A DNA stretch of 44,031 bases from Mongoliibacter sp. (GCF_007692705.1 NZ_REBN01000277.1:1-44031), one strand, 5' to 3'. Shown: positions 20,537 to 29,062, counted from the first letter of the stretch. Numbers and translations are program-made. The notes: generated by a model from the letters alone, not told the origin.

Positions 20537-20728
20537 TTATAAACTATCTATAAAGCCTTTAATTTCTTCTTTAGACTTTCCAGTTTTCTTTTGAATCTTA
20601 CCAAGAAGCTCATCTTCTTGACCTTCAGCATAAGTCAACTCATCTTCTGAAAGCTCACCATACTTCTGCTTTAATTTACCTTTAATCTCGTTCCAGTTTC
20701 CTTTTATTTTGTCTTGAAAAGCACTCAT
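20537..20728 (-). CDS. CsbD family stress protein
   Basis: This 63-aa protein is a CsbD/YjbJ-type small hydrophilic helical protein, often highly expressed under stress, with no known biochemical activity. It has the family signature with KGNWNEIKGKLKQKYGEL near residues 9-26, followed by DDELTYAEGQEDELLGKIQKKTG in two parts and an ending in EEIKGFIDSL. Length matches the family. It is transcribed toward tamL and lies in a region rich in stress-type genes. Its upstream region (20729-21251) is long and AT-rich, with no clear sigma consensus element found. Confidence 0.9.
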   Translation of the reverse strand: MSAFQDKIKGNWNEIKGKLKQKYGELSEDELTYAEGQEDELLGKIQKKTGKSKEEIKGFIDSL

Positions 20729-21251
20729 AGTCTATAAAGTTTTAGTTAAGAATATAATTCAATACTTATTATTCATAAACCATGCCCCTAGTAATTTTAC
20801 CATAGAAATCAACTTTAGGGCCTGTAAATGAGCTGAGTTGACATAATTCGCCAATTTTTCTTTTGACAATCCTTAATTCAAGTGTGGAATTAATACCATG
20901 TTTTGGGGAATGTAATTCAGTATGAACAGAACTGATTAAAATTTTTTGGTAGGAATTATGGGAGTTTTCGATTTTAAATAAAAATGAATATATAAAATCT
21001 TTAATTAGTTTAATTATAGGATTACTCTTTTAGTCAACGGTTTCTGGCGTAATTACTGCTTTTTTAAGTTTGAAGGCATCTTTTGTAGGATAATCATACT
21101 CATTTTAAATGTAAACTGAAAAGGGTGAATCAAATCAAGCCTCCTAGTGTGCCTGATAAGTAAAAATTGAATCAACTGTTTAATATGTATCCGGTTTGGA
21201 TTTATTGAATTGGAATTATAAATAAAGTTTGGAGATATAAATATAAGAAAT
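20729..21251. other. long divergent intergenic region csbD / mscS
   Basis: This 523-bp AT-rich region separates divergent csbD-like and mscS-type genes. I see no conserved ORF, RNA gene or repeat. Near its right end, TAAAGTTTG at about 21225 is a near miss to the -7 consensus (three spacer bases instead of two). The unusual length leaves room for regulatory sites, but none could be named. Confidence 0.4.
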
Positions 21252-22178
21252 ATGAATACTGGAGAATTAATCAATGCTTTAATAGATAAGTTAGAGGGCT
21301 GGGCAATAGCAATAGTCCGTTTGCTTCCCAATTTGGCTTTGGCAATATTGGTGATATTTCTTGGCCTTTTGGCTGCAAAAGTGATAAGGAGATTTTCGAA
21401 AAGACAACTAACCAGTTTTAATGTAGATAAAACCATCACAGGTTTTTTAAGCAGAATTCTTTATATCGCTGTATTTATCGTTGGTTTGGTCGTAGCATTA
21501 TCCATTCTTAATCTTTCGGGTACTGTCGCCTCCATTCTAGCCGGCTTGGGTATTTTAGGACTAGCACTAGGATTCGCATTTCAAGACACCGCAGCCAACT
21601 TCATGTCAGGTATATATATCACATTCAAACAACCCTTTGCAATTGGTGATGTGATTGCAACACAAAATGATACAATGGGGAATGTGGTAGACATTAATCT
21701 GCGTGTCACCAAAGTAAAGACATTCGATGGTCCCATTGTATATGTTCCCAATAGGTTTTTGTTTGAAGATGACTTTACAAACTTTACAGAATCAGGTCAG
21801 CGTAGGCTCAGAGTAGCGTGCGGTGTAAGTTATGGAGATGACCTGGAAAAAGTGGAAAACATAGTTTTGGAAGCATTAGAGGATACTCCAGGCCGAATCA
21901 AAGATCAAGAAATAACCATTCATTGGACAGAGTTTGGAGATAGCTCTATAGATTTTACTGCAAATATTTGGTTGGATTATACCCGTGAAAATAAAGCATT
22001 TGTAGGTGCAAAGAATTATGCTTTCAAAGCAATTAAGAAAGCATTTGATGAAAATGATATCATGATCCCTTTCCCAATCCGAACTTTGGACTTTGGTATT
22101 AAAGGTGGTGTGGCATTCAAGGAGGAATTGAAAGCGTCAAAGCTTTTGACCAATAATGGTTCAGAAAGAGGGAACTGA
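21252..22178 (+). CDS. MscS family mechanosensitive ion channel
   Basis: The 308-aa protein is a small-conductance mechanosensitive channel that opens under membrane tension on osmotic downshock. Three transmembrane segments lie at about residues 15-40, 60-85 and 90-120. The pore-lining TM3 reads GLGILGLALGFAFQDTAANF with the Gly/Ala packing of MscS, and it continues into FMSGIYITFKQPFAIGD and the beta domain (VVDINLRVTKVKTFDG, VYVPNRFLF). The C-terminal alpha/beta cage region ends with IPFPIRTLDFG, a canonical MscS tail motif. Length is close to E. coli MscS (286 aa), so it is the minimal type without extra N-terminal helices. It lies among other stress-type genes. Confidence 0.94.
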   Translation: MNTGELINALIDKLEGWAIAIVRLLPNLALAILVIFLGLLAAKVIRRFSKRQLTSFNVDKTITGFLSRILYIAVFIVGLVVALSILNLSGTVASILAGLGILGLALGFAFQDTAANFMSGIYITFKQPFAIGDVIATQNDTMGNVVDINLRVTKVKTFDGPIVYVPNRFLFEDDFTNFTESGQRRLRVACGVSYGDDLEKVENIVLEALEDTPGRIKDQEITIHWTEFGDSSIDFTANIWLDYTRENKAFVGAKNYAFKAIKKAFDENDIMIPFPIRTLDFGIKGGVAFKEELKASKLLTNNGSERGN

Positions 22179-22240
22179 GATTCTTAAGTCTTTTTGAGGT
22201 GTTTTTAATACTTTACAAGACCGAAAGAAGTAATTGGAAC

Positions 22241-22271
22241 AAATGGAGGTTAGATTTTTTAACCTCCATTT
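22241..22271 (+). terminator. terminator after mscS gene
   Basis: A perfect 12-bp stem (AAATGGAGGTTA at 22241-22252, complement 22260-22271) with a T-rich loop lies 62 bp after the stop. The tail is AT-rich, not a pure T-run. Confidence 0.7.
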
Positions 22272-22565
22272 ATATTATAATAGGATAAATTTTATTCTTT
22301 ATTGCTTTATATCATTTTTTGATCACCGTTTTTAATCAGTATGTATTTATTACAGAGCTGGGGCACTTTTTCCAATATTTGTGGAATTGTTGCTTCATCA
22401 CTTGAAATTATCAGGGAATTTTATTGAAAAAAATATAGTATTAAGATACTAAAAATCAGTTGTTTAAGCTTAAACTATCAAGTCTTTAAAGAATACTACT
22501 CTTGTGGAATCCCTTTTGCAATTCTATAGATAAATAAACTTTTGTTGAACCAAACATTATTTATC
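22272..22565. other. AT-rich intergenic region with one 14-bp palindrome
   Basis: Between the mscS terminator and the lipoprotein ATG there is no gene. A perfect palindrome GTTTAAGCTTAAAC lies at 22462-22475, about 90 bp upstream of the ATG. TACTCTTG near 22495 matches the -7 consensus with one mismatch. An operator role for the palindrome is possible but unsupported. Confidence 0.4.
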
Positions 22566-23090
22566 ATGCAACGAACAAATGCAGTATTACTCGGAATAGG
22601 AATGGGATTATTTATGGTGGTCTCATGTGATCAAAAAGGGAATAGCGAAGAGCAAAAAGAAAGTATAGACAAGTTGGAAAGTTATGTCGACAGTGTTGAA
22701 ACAGCTGTAAATAGAGAAGCGAATCATAACTGGACAGTTTTGGACAGAAGATATAGTATGCTTGTATCTGATGTAGAGTCTTCTTATCAAAATACCGCCC
22801 AGGATGCAAAAAAGGAGTGGGAAGACCTTGAAAAAAGATATGAAGATGCTAAAATAGAAGCCAAAGAAAGACGCGATGAGATGGAGGAGGCCGCTGAAAG
22901 GCACATGTCCAATGTAGAGTCCTGGTGGGAAATTAATGTAGCCAAAGTGCAACGTAGTACCAAAAGTACTAAAGCAGATTTAGAAGAAGGGACTAAAGAA
23001 AGCTGGGATTGGTTGGAGAAAAACGCTGAAAAACTCGGTGATGATATTAAGAAAAGGTATGAGAAAATAAAGTCAGACCTTGAGGGATGA
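22566..23090 (+). CDS. coiled-coil lipoprotein, 174 aa
   Basis: The protein has a lipoprotein signal (MQRTNAVLLGIGMGLFMVVSC, lipobox Cys21). Its mature part is almost wholly charged helix, rich in Glu, Lys and Asp. Trp-x-x-Leu motifs recur at W56, W85 and W147, in contexts such as NWTVLDRRY and EWEDLEKRYE, and W120-W121 lies between. This suggests degenerate repeats of about 27-36 residues. It resembles apolipoprotein- or YtxH-like helical envelope proteins in composition, but I cannot assign a family. A TTG 24 bp upstream opens a longer frame; I chose the ATG because it begins a proper signal peptide. It follows mscS and precedes a bidirectional terminator, and a role in envelope or stress adaptation is inferred from that context. 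Confidence 0.8.
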   Translation: MQRTNAVLLGIGMGLFMVVSCDQKGNSEEQKESIDKLESYVDSVETAVNREANHNWTVLDRRYSMLVSDVESSYQNTAQDAKKEWEDLEKRYEDAKIEAKERRDEMEEAAERHMSNVESWWEINVAKVQRSTKSTKADLEEGTKESWDWLEKNAEKLGDDIKKRYEKIKSDLEG

Positions 23091-23144
23091 TTTTTTTAAA
23101 ACTCTTTTCCTAATAGGGTTAAACATTTCAGAAATATTTATCTA

Positions 23145-23177
23145 AAAGAGGTCGTGCCATAGGCACGACCACTTTTT
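23145..23177. terminator. bidirectional terminator
   Basis: A 9-bp GC-rich stem (GGTCGTGCC at 23150-23158, complement 23162-23170) is flanked by an A-run and a T-run. It separates the plus-strand lipoprotein gene from the minus-strand kinase gene and can serve both. Confidence 0.85.
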
Positions 23178-23184
23178 GATATGA

Positions 23185-24636
23185 TTAGACACAGTCCAAT
23201 GCAATATAGAAGGTAGTACCGATTCCCTCTTTACTCTGTACCCTAAGGCTGCCTCCATGGCTAAAAATTATATTTTGTGTGTTTGTTAGCCCAAGACCGG
23301 ATCCGGTTGGTTTACTTGTATAAAATGGTTCAAATAGCCGGTCAAGTTTTTCTTCCGGAATACCTACACCATTATCAGAAATTTCTACCTGGCATTTATT
23401 GGCTTTTACAACAGAACGTACCCTAAGAATACCAAAATCATGGTGCAGGGCTTCTATAGCGTTGACCATAATATTGACAAAAGCGATTTTCACTTTAGAA
23501 ACATCAACGTTTACATCACCTATATCATTTGAGAGCTGTTTGATGAGTTTTATATTTTTCAGCTCAATTCTTTCCTCTACCTCCTCAAGTGCTTCTTCCA
23601 AAATTTGATTTAAAGGATATTTTTTGGCTTCTAATTCGGTAAATCGGGTAGACTCTAAGAGCTCAGTTATCAACTGATTGATTCTGGTACAGTTTTTCTT
23701 GATAGTTTCGACAAGGTCACCACTTTCTTCTTTCACCTCCGGTGGCAATTCATAACACAATTGCTCTGCTGACAGCAATATTGTAGTGAGCGGATTTTTC
23801 ACTTCGTGAGCTAATATTCTGGCAATTCTTCCTGTAGAAGAGAATCTTTTTAGGTTATACAGTTCTTCTTCCTTGATTTTTAATTCAGTCAAATCTTTGA
23901 TCATGATTTGATAGAGTTCTTTGCTAGTCTCATTCATGACCACACTTACCAGAGCCATAATATTCTGATCTGGACTGATCTTGATATCAGCTTCAAAATC
24001 CAGGACATCCGTATTGCTCTTCAATACTTCCTTGAGGAATTCCTTATCTTCTTTTTTTACCAGTAAATCGGTAAAATGGAGTGAGTGGAAGTCATTTTTA
24101 CCCAGATTGTAACTGAATTTCTGAAGGAATGAAGGATTAAAATCAATGATTAAAGAAAGCCTATTTACCAAAATAATGGGGTCTGCTGCTCTTTCAAAAA
24201 TATTCTTGAATTTGCGGCCTGCTATATCCAAGCTTTCATGTAATTCGGCATCTCTGATAGCATACCTGATAGACCTGCTTAACATCTGCGCATCAAAAGC
24301 TCCTTTTACCAGATAGTCAGAAGCGCCTGATTCTCTAGCTTGGTCGTCTACCTGCCCATTCTCCATTCCTGTAAGTATAATTACAGGAGCGTGTTTTTTC
24401 GTACTTTTAATCAATTCCAGAACCTCAATTCCAGATTTCGACCCTAGTCTGTAATCTACTAGGTATGCATCAAAATTGCCATCCAAATGTGCTTTTGCTT
24501 GCTCAAAACTTCCCGCATGGGTCATTTCAAAATCCATGTGTTTGTACCCATGAAGCATTCTTTCAACCAATAAAAAGTCATCTGCATCATCGTCTACATA
24601 CAATACCTTCTTCTTATTTTCTTCCATAGGAATCAT
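23185..24636 (-). CDS. REC-PAS-histidine kinase
   Basis: This 483-aa cytoplasmic signalling protein begins with a receiver domain (VLYVDDDADDFLLV, phospho-acceptor in AYLVDYRLGSKSG, Lys in YLVKGAF). A PAS-like sensor domain follows at about residues 145-265 (NIFERAADPIILVNRL). Next is a HisKA domain with the H-box LAHEVKNPLTTIL, then a HATPase with NAIEALHHDFG (N box), DNGVGIPEEKL (G1) and GSGLGLTNTQNI (G2). No membrane segment is seen, so input comes through REC and PAS. Two ATGs (24636 and 24627) are equally placed before the first strand. The Rcp1-like regulator gene ends 15 bp upstream on the same strand, so the pair is probably one operon and may form a phosphorelay. Confidence 0.92.
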   Translation of the reverse strand: MIPMEENKKKVLYVDDDADDFLLVERMLHGYKHMDFEMTHAGSFEQAKAHLDGNFDAYLVDYRLGSKSGIEVLELIKSTKKHAPVIILTGMENGQVDDQARESGASDYLVKGAFDAQMLSRSIRYAIRDAELHESLDIAGRKFKNIFERAADPIILVNRLSLIIDFNPSFLQKFSYNLGKNDFHSLHFTDLLVKKEDKEFLKEVLKSNTDVLDFEADIKISPDQNIMALVSVVMNETSKELYQIMIKDLTELKIKEEELYNLKRFSSTGRIARILAHEVKNPLTTILLSAEQLCYELPPEVKEESGDLVETIKKNCTRINQLITELLESTRFTELEAKKYPLNQILEEALEEVEERIELKNIKLIKQLSNDIGDVNVDVSKVKIAFVNIMVNAIEALHHDFGILRVRSVVKANKCQVEISDNGVGIPEEKLDRLFEPFYTSKPTGSGLGLTNTQNIIFSHGGSLRVQSKEGIGTTFYIALDCV

Positions 24637-24651
24637 TAATAAGGTTATGGA

Positions 24652-25095
24652 TTAATCCGGTAACAAAACTGTTCTGCCCCAATAGGTTTCAAGTTCTTTT
24701 CCCACTTCCAGTAATCCGTCAAATGTTCCCGGTTTAGTGATGTAACTATTGGTTCCACTTTTATAAGTGATTTTGATGTCGTCTTCCAATTGGGAGGTGG
24801 TAAAAATGATAACGGGAATTTTTTTCAATTCAGCATCGGATTTTATTTCTACTAATGCCTCACGACCATCTTTTTTTGGCATGTTTAGGTCAAGCAGAAT
24901 AAGATTAGGGAGTGGGTATTTTTCTTCATCGATAAACTTTCCTTCTCTTTTAAGGTACTGAATAAGTACTTCACCATTTTCAACGCAGATCAGGTTGGCC
25001 TTGTCAAAGGATTCTTTGAATGCCTTAGTGATGAGCAGTCTGTCATCAATGTCATCTTCTGCTACTAGGATATTCATTACTCTTTCAGTTTTCAT
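24652..25095 (-). CDS. Rcp1-like single-domain response regulator
   Basis: The 147-aa protein is a stand-alone receiver domain with no output domain. Acidic residues are in LVAEDDIDDRLL, the phospho-acceptor is Asp69 in LPNLILLDLNMPKKDGREAL, and the switch Thr and Lys are in IIFTTS and YITKPG. The long loop before the Asp strand (KREGKFIDEEKYPLPNL) is typical of the Rcp1/CheY-like regulators that pair with phytochrome-type kinases. The adjacent genes are a REC-PAS-kinase 15 bp downstream and, 230 bp upstream on the same strand, a kinase with the matching DLQEPLRK H-box. A phosphotransfer role among these three is inferred. Met1 and Met7 are both possible starts. Confidence 0.92.
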   Translation of the reverse strand: MKTERVMNILVAEDDIDDRLLITKAFKESFDKANLICVENGEVLIQYLKREGKFIDEEKYPLPNLILLDLNMPKKDGREALVEIKSDAELKKIPVIIFTTSQLEDDIKITYKSGTNSYITKPGTFDGLLEVGKELETYWGRTVLLPD

Positions 25096-25325
25096 ATTGC
25101 AAATGGGCTTATAAATTCTATGTAGTTACGAAATTAGTAAAATAATTTTTGTTGTAAATGAATTAGGACTTTTAATTTACTTAACCAATTGTAATTCTAT
25201 AGTATAATTCCTATAAAACCTTGTCCTTTTAAAATATATTTTTCCCGTATAATTGAATTTTTCACATGAATGAATCTATCAGAATTCTTTAAAATCCTAA
25301 CCCAATTTGGCTGTAGGATTCTTCT

Positions 25326-26759
25326 TTAAGAATTTTCTCCATAGTCAGGAAAAATCAAATGAAACGTGGCGCCTTTACCGACCTGAGATTCCGCATATAT
25401 TGTACCTTCCATTTTATCGAATATTTTTTTGCAAATGGCTAGGCCAATTCCTGTTCCATCATAAATGTCTTTTCCATAAAGCCTTTGAAAAATGATGAAA
25501 ATTTTGTCAGCATACTCCTGATTGAAGCCAATTCCATTATCCGTCACTGTTATGTGGTAATATTCGACCTTATCGTCAGGATCTTCAATATGTTCATTGA
25601 CCAACTCTCTTGGGGCAATTTCAGATGTAATACGGATTATAGGCGGAGTATCTTTTTTAGAAAATTTCACAGCATTACTGATAAGGTTTTGGAAAACTGT
25701 TCTCCAATCTGTGTAGGATCCCCATATATCCGGTAAGTTACCAACTTGGATATCCGCCGATTTTTCTTTGATAATTACATACAAATCTTCTAATACATCA
25801 TATGCGACTTCAGAAAGTTTCAAGTTACCTTCTTCTTCTTTTTGTCTACCGGCTCTACTGTATTGAAGAAGATCTGTAATAAGTTTTCTCATTCTATTGG
25901 CAGCATATGCTATTCTTTCCAGATAAAGCTTACCATCTCCCTCCAAGACGTCCTTATATTGATCCTGTAGCAAGTCGTTGAAAGAGGTGATTTTTCTCAG
26001 GGGTTCTTGTAGGTCGTGAGAAGCTACATATGCAAACTGTTCCAGCTCCTTATTTGAAATATTAAGTTGATAAACCTGTTCCTCCAATAACTCTTTGTAT
26101 TCTGCCAGCTTTCTAGTGTTTTCTTCTTGCTCGATCTTATACCTGGAAAAAGAATTAAAGCTGATTATTACTGCCATTATTGCGATTGCTGCTACTGCAA
26201 ATATGATTACAGCAAGGACATTTAAGTTGTTGATTAGCCCCTGTTCTTTAGCTTGAAGTTCTGTTTTTAAATTGTTTAAAATGAGGTTGTTAAAACCCTT
26301 TATTCTTTGGCTAAATTGCAGGTAAATGTCTTTTCTGTGTGTCTTGACAAAAGCCAGAAATTGTTCTTGTTCAGGATTTTCTGAAAGTGAGCTTTCAAAA
26401 ATATCCATTCTTTTATCGATTAAAGCTACAATAGAATCAATTCCTGAAATATCTTGATCTATCTCGTAAGCCAGCTCTTTTAAACTATCAATTTTTCTGG
26501 AAATATCAAATTGAATATGCTGTATACTATTTAAAAATGTAGAATCAAAAGTCCCGGCAAAACTCAAAATCGCAATTTCATTTTCCAAAACTTTAGCATG
26601 AATATCATTGGTATACCTGACCATCTGGTCATTGATTATCTTGATCTTATTGAAATGATTGATTCTATAAAGTGTATATATTGAAATGACACCACCCAGT
26701 ATGATTAAAGTAAGTGTAAGAATGGTAAAAGACTTTATTTTGTCCATAAGTGTATTCAA
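25326..26759 (-). CDS. membrane sensor histidine kinase
   Basis: The 477-aa protein has a transmembrane segment at about residues 10-31 and a helical extracytoplasmic sensor of about 150 residues (MVRYTNDIHAKVLENEIAIL onward) that resembles CHASE3-type bundles. A second transmembrane segment follows at about 183-207, then a coiled coil, then the kinase core. The H-box reads FAYVASHDLQEPLRK, the form seen in phytochrome-family kinases. The ATPase motifs are NLISNAVKFS, DNGIGFNQEY and GTGIGLAICKKI. It lacks its own receiver. The nearest downstream gene on the same strand is the Rcp1-like regulator, 230 bp away, which is the obvious candidate partner. The ligand is unknown, and the CHASE3 assignment is by general appearance only. 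Confidence 0.9.
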   Translation of the reverse strand: MNTLMDKIKSFTILTLTLIILGGVISIYTLYRINHFNKIKIINDQMVRYTNDIHAKVLENEIAILSFAGTFDSTFLNSIQHIQFDISRKIDSLKELAYEIDQDISGIDSIVALIDKRMDIFESSLSENPEQEQFLAFVKTHRKDIYLQFSQRIKGFNNLILNNLKTELQAKEQGLINNLNVLAVIIFAVAAIAIMAVIISFNSFSRYKIEQEENTRKLAEYKELLEEQVYQLNISNKELEQFAYVASHDLQEPLRKITSFNDLLQDQYKDVLEGDGKLYLERIAYAANRMRKLITDLLQYSRAGRQKEEEGNLKLSEVAYDVLEDLYVIIKEKSADIQVGNLPDIWGSYTDWRTVFQNLISNAVKFSKKDTPPIIRITSEIAPRELVNEHIEDPDDKVEYYHITVTDNGIGFNQEYADKIFIIFQRLYGKDIYDGTGIGLAICKKIFDKMEGTIYAESQVGKGATFHLIFPDYGENS

Positions 26760-26930
26760 ATAAAATAATAAGTGCTCAAAATGGGGTTTTCATGCCCCAA
26801 ATATCCCAATCAAAAAGGAGGCATTTTGCAGAATAAGTATGATGTACCCCTTAATTGTACGTTTCTCCTTTAGGCATAAAGTTTGAAAAAATTTTTAGAA
26901 AATATTATTTAAACTTTAAATATTTAAAAG

Positions 26931-27083
26931 ATGGGAAATTTATTGTATTTGATCGCAGTTATTTTAGTTATAGGCTGGATCTTTGGCGCGTTTGTTTACA
27001 GTGTAGGGGGATTGATACATATATTGCTGGTTTTAGCAATTATTTCAATTCTTTTCAGGGTGATCTCAGGTCGCCGAGTATAG
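26931..27083 (+). CDS. Lmo0937 family small membrane protein, 50 aa
   Basis: A 50-codon gene starting ATG at 26931 and ending TAG encodes a peptide beginning MGNLLYLIAVILVIGWIFGA. It continues with a second hydrophobic stretch (HILLVLAIISILFRV) and ends in a basic tail (SGRRV). This is the pattern of Lmo0937/DUF5670 two-TM peptides, which are common next to stress genes in Bacteroidota. Function is unknown. A longer overlapping frame starting at 26855 runs through the same bases in another register and has no such pattern, so I reject it. A perfect 13-bp stem terminator follows, so it is an independent unit. Confidence 0.88.
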   Translation: MGNLLYLIAVILVIGWIFGAFVYSVGGLIHILLVLAIISILFRVISGRRV

Positions 27084-27132
27084 TTTGAATCATGTTTGAA
27101 ATTAAAATGTTAGGCTTCCTAAGCATTAACAA

Positions 27133-27165
27133 TATCAAAAGACAGTTGAAAGCTGTCTTTTGATA
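27133..27165 (+). terminator. terminator after Lmo0937-type gene
   Basis: A perfect 13-bp stem (TATCAAAAGACAG at 27133-27145, complement at 27153-27165) with a 7-nt loop is followed by a T-rich tail, 50 bp after the stop. Confidence 0.85.
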
Positions 27166-27261
27166 CTTTTAAATTTATCTTGAATCCTTTGTTCGTTTTA
27201 AGTAAATAGGGTTCAATAAATGGGAAGTTACAGTTACAGGAAAGTTAAGGATTAATAACCT

Positions 27262-27612
27262 ATGGTGAAAAGGGTAGTTTTGATTATAGATGATGAAGTA
27301 GGTATATTGAGTTTGTTATCCAGATTCCTTAAGAAAAAGGGATTTGAGGTATTTACAGCAGAGAATTTGAGGGAAGGTAAAAATCAATTGGAAAAAATTA
27401 ATCCTGATTTCTTATTTTTAGATGTTAACCTACCGGATGGGAATGGTCTAGAAAACCTTCCCCAAGTAAAGGAAAGCTTTCCAAGCTTATCAATAATTAT
27501 GATGAGTGCTTTTGATCATGGAGAAATGAGAAGTAAAGCCAAATCTAAAGGAGCTTTGGCATTTCTAAGTAAACCATTTTCCTTATCTGAAATTGACCAA
27601 ATAGTAGATTGA
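27262..27612 (+). CDS. single-domain response regulator
   Basis: This 116-aa protein is a receiver domain alone. The acidic pair is Asp10-Asp11 (VVLIIDDEVGIL), the phospho-acceptor is Asp54 in PDFLFLDVNLPDGNG, a Ser takes the switch position (IIMMSAFD), and the conserved Lys lies in FLSKPFS. There is no output domain, so it either relays phosphate or acts by protein contact. It lies 14 bp before a sigma-54 activator gene whose own receiver has a similar N-terminal helix (FLKKKG here, FLSKKG there), so the two may be a duplicated pair. They are probably cotranscribed. The cognate kinase is not identifiable, although three kinases are encoded nearby. Confidence 0.92.
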   Translation: MVKRVVLIIDDEVGILSLLSRFLKKKGFEVFTAENLREGKNQLEKINPDFLFLDVNLPDGNGLENLPQVKESFPSLSIIMMSAFDHGEMRSKAKSKGALAFLSKPFSLSEIDQIVD

Positions 27613-27626
27613 ATTAAACCGATTTT

Positions 27627-29054
27627 ATGGCGAAAATATTAGTTATTGACGACAATCTTGATATCTGTAATTTGCTTAAACGCTTTCTGTCTAAGAAAGG
27701 ACATGATGTAGAAACCACAATGAGCGGCGTAAATGGGCTTGAATTGGTCAAAAAGAACAATTTTGACCTTATACTTTGCGACTTTAAATTGAGGGATATT
27801 GAAGGTCCCGAGATTTTACAGGAAGTAAAGAAGATTTCTCCTATGACCAAACTCGCAATCATTACGGGTTATTCAGATGTCAGGGTTGCAGTAGAAGTGA
27901 TGAAAAAAGGGGCGTTTGATTATGTGGTCAAGCCCTTGATACCTGATGAAATACTCAGCCTTATTGACAGGGCGATGAATACACCCACCATTTCACCTGC
28001 AATCTCTGATACAGAAGAAAAGCAGGCAGAAAGTAAAAACATCAAATTGCCAAAAGGTGATGCTGACTACATTTGGGGTAAGGACAGTGCTTCCAAAAAC
28101 CTGTTGAAGGAAGTTTCTCTGGTAGCTCCTACCAATTTTTCTGTAATCATCTACGGAGAAAGTGGAGCAGGCAAAGAAAATATAGCCAGGACTATTCACG
28201 ACCTCAGTGAAAGAAAAGACAAGCCATTTGTAGCGATTGACTGTGGTGCTCTTACAAGAGACCTTGCAGGGAGCGAACTCTGGGGACATGAGAAAGGAGC
28301 ATTTACTGGTGCACTTGCCTCCAAAGAAGGACAATTTGAATTGGCCGATGGCGGAACCATATTTCTTGATGAGATAGCCAATTTATCCTATGATATTCAA
28401 GTTGGTCTTTTAAGGTTGGTTCAGGAAAAAAAATTAAGGAGGATTGGAGGCGTAAAAGACAAGAGCATAGATGTGAGGATCATTGTTGCTTCTAATGAAA
28501 ACCTGAAAGATGCTGTTGGAAAAGGTAAATTTAGAGAAGATCTCTTTTATAGGTTCAATGAATTTATCATCAGTGTACCACCTCTCCGCAAAAGAGGAAA
28601 AGACATCATGCTATTTGCTGAACATTTCTTGCAGTTGGCCAACAAGGAGCTTAAAAAAGAAGTCAATGGGTTTTCGCATGAAGTTGCCGAGCTTTTTGGG
28701 CAATATGAGTGGCCTGGTAACCTGAGGGAAATGAGAAATATTATCAGAAGATCGCTACTTTTAACAGATGGGGATGAGGTTAAGATTTCTGCTATTCCAC
28801 ATGAAATAGTTCATGCGAATAAATTTGCGTTCAAGGATGATGGTGATTCTCCAGCTGGAGAAACCTCTCAAAACAATTCCGGGCAAGTTACAGTAGATCA
28901 TGTGGATTTGAAAGAGATAGCAGCCAATGCAGAGGCAGAGGCCATCAAAAAAGCACTGCTGGAAAATCAGTATAACAAAACAAAAGCTGCCAAGCAGCTG
29001 GGGATAGACAGAAAAACACTTTTCAATAAAATCAAGCTGCACAATATAGCCTGA
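27627..29054 (+). CDS. sigma-54-dependent response regulator (NtrC family)
   Basis: The 475-aa protein activates RNA polymerase with sigma-54 from remote sites. The N-terminal receiver (residues 1-120) has Asp8-Asp9 and phospho-acceptor Asp52. The AAA+ domain (about 145-385) contains Walker A GESGAGKE, the sigma-54 contact loop GAFTGA, Walker B TIFLDEIANLS and the arginine region RLVQEKKLRRIGG. The C-terminal Fis-type helix-turn-helix (NKTKAAKQLGIDRKTLFNKI) binds DNA. All motifs needed for activation are intact. It follows a single-domain receiver by 14 bp. rpoN is not in this window, and I could not find a convincing -24/-12 promoter here, so its targets are probably elsewhere. Confidence 0.95.
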   Translation: MAKILVIDDNLDICNLLKRFLSKKGHDVETTMSGVNGLELVKKNNFDLILCDFKLRDIEGPEILQEVKKISPMTKLAIITGYSDVRVAVEVMKKGAFDYVVKPLIPDEILSLIDRAMNTPTISPAISDTEEKQAESKNIKLPKGDADYIWGKDSASKNLLKEVSLVAPTNFSVIIYGESGAGKENIARTIHDLSERKDKPFVAIDCGALTRDLAGSELWGHEKGAFTGALASKEGQFELADGGTIFLDEIANLSYDIQVGLLRLVQEKKLRRIGGVKDKSIDVRIIVASNENLKDAVGKGKFREDLFYRFNEFIISVPPLRKRGKDIMLFAEHFLQLANKELKKEVNGFSHEVAELFGQYEWPGNLREMRNIIRRSLLLTDGDEVKISAIPHEIVHANKFAFKDDGDSPAGETSQNNSGQVTVDHVDLKEIAANAEAEAIKKALLENQYNKTKAAKQLGIDRKTLFNKIKLHNIA

Positions 29055-29062
29055 TGATCTAG

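Noticed and set aside
22462-22475. 14-bp palindrome GTTTAAGCTTAAAC as an operator
   Set aside because: In AT-rich DNA of this length a few such palindromes are expected by chance, and no second copy was found at other promoters here.
26855-27088. 77-aa open frame covering the Lmo0937-type gene
   Set aside because: It is in a different register. The 50-aa ATG frame at 26931 gives a typical two-TM peptide and the longer frame does not.
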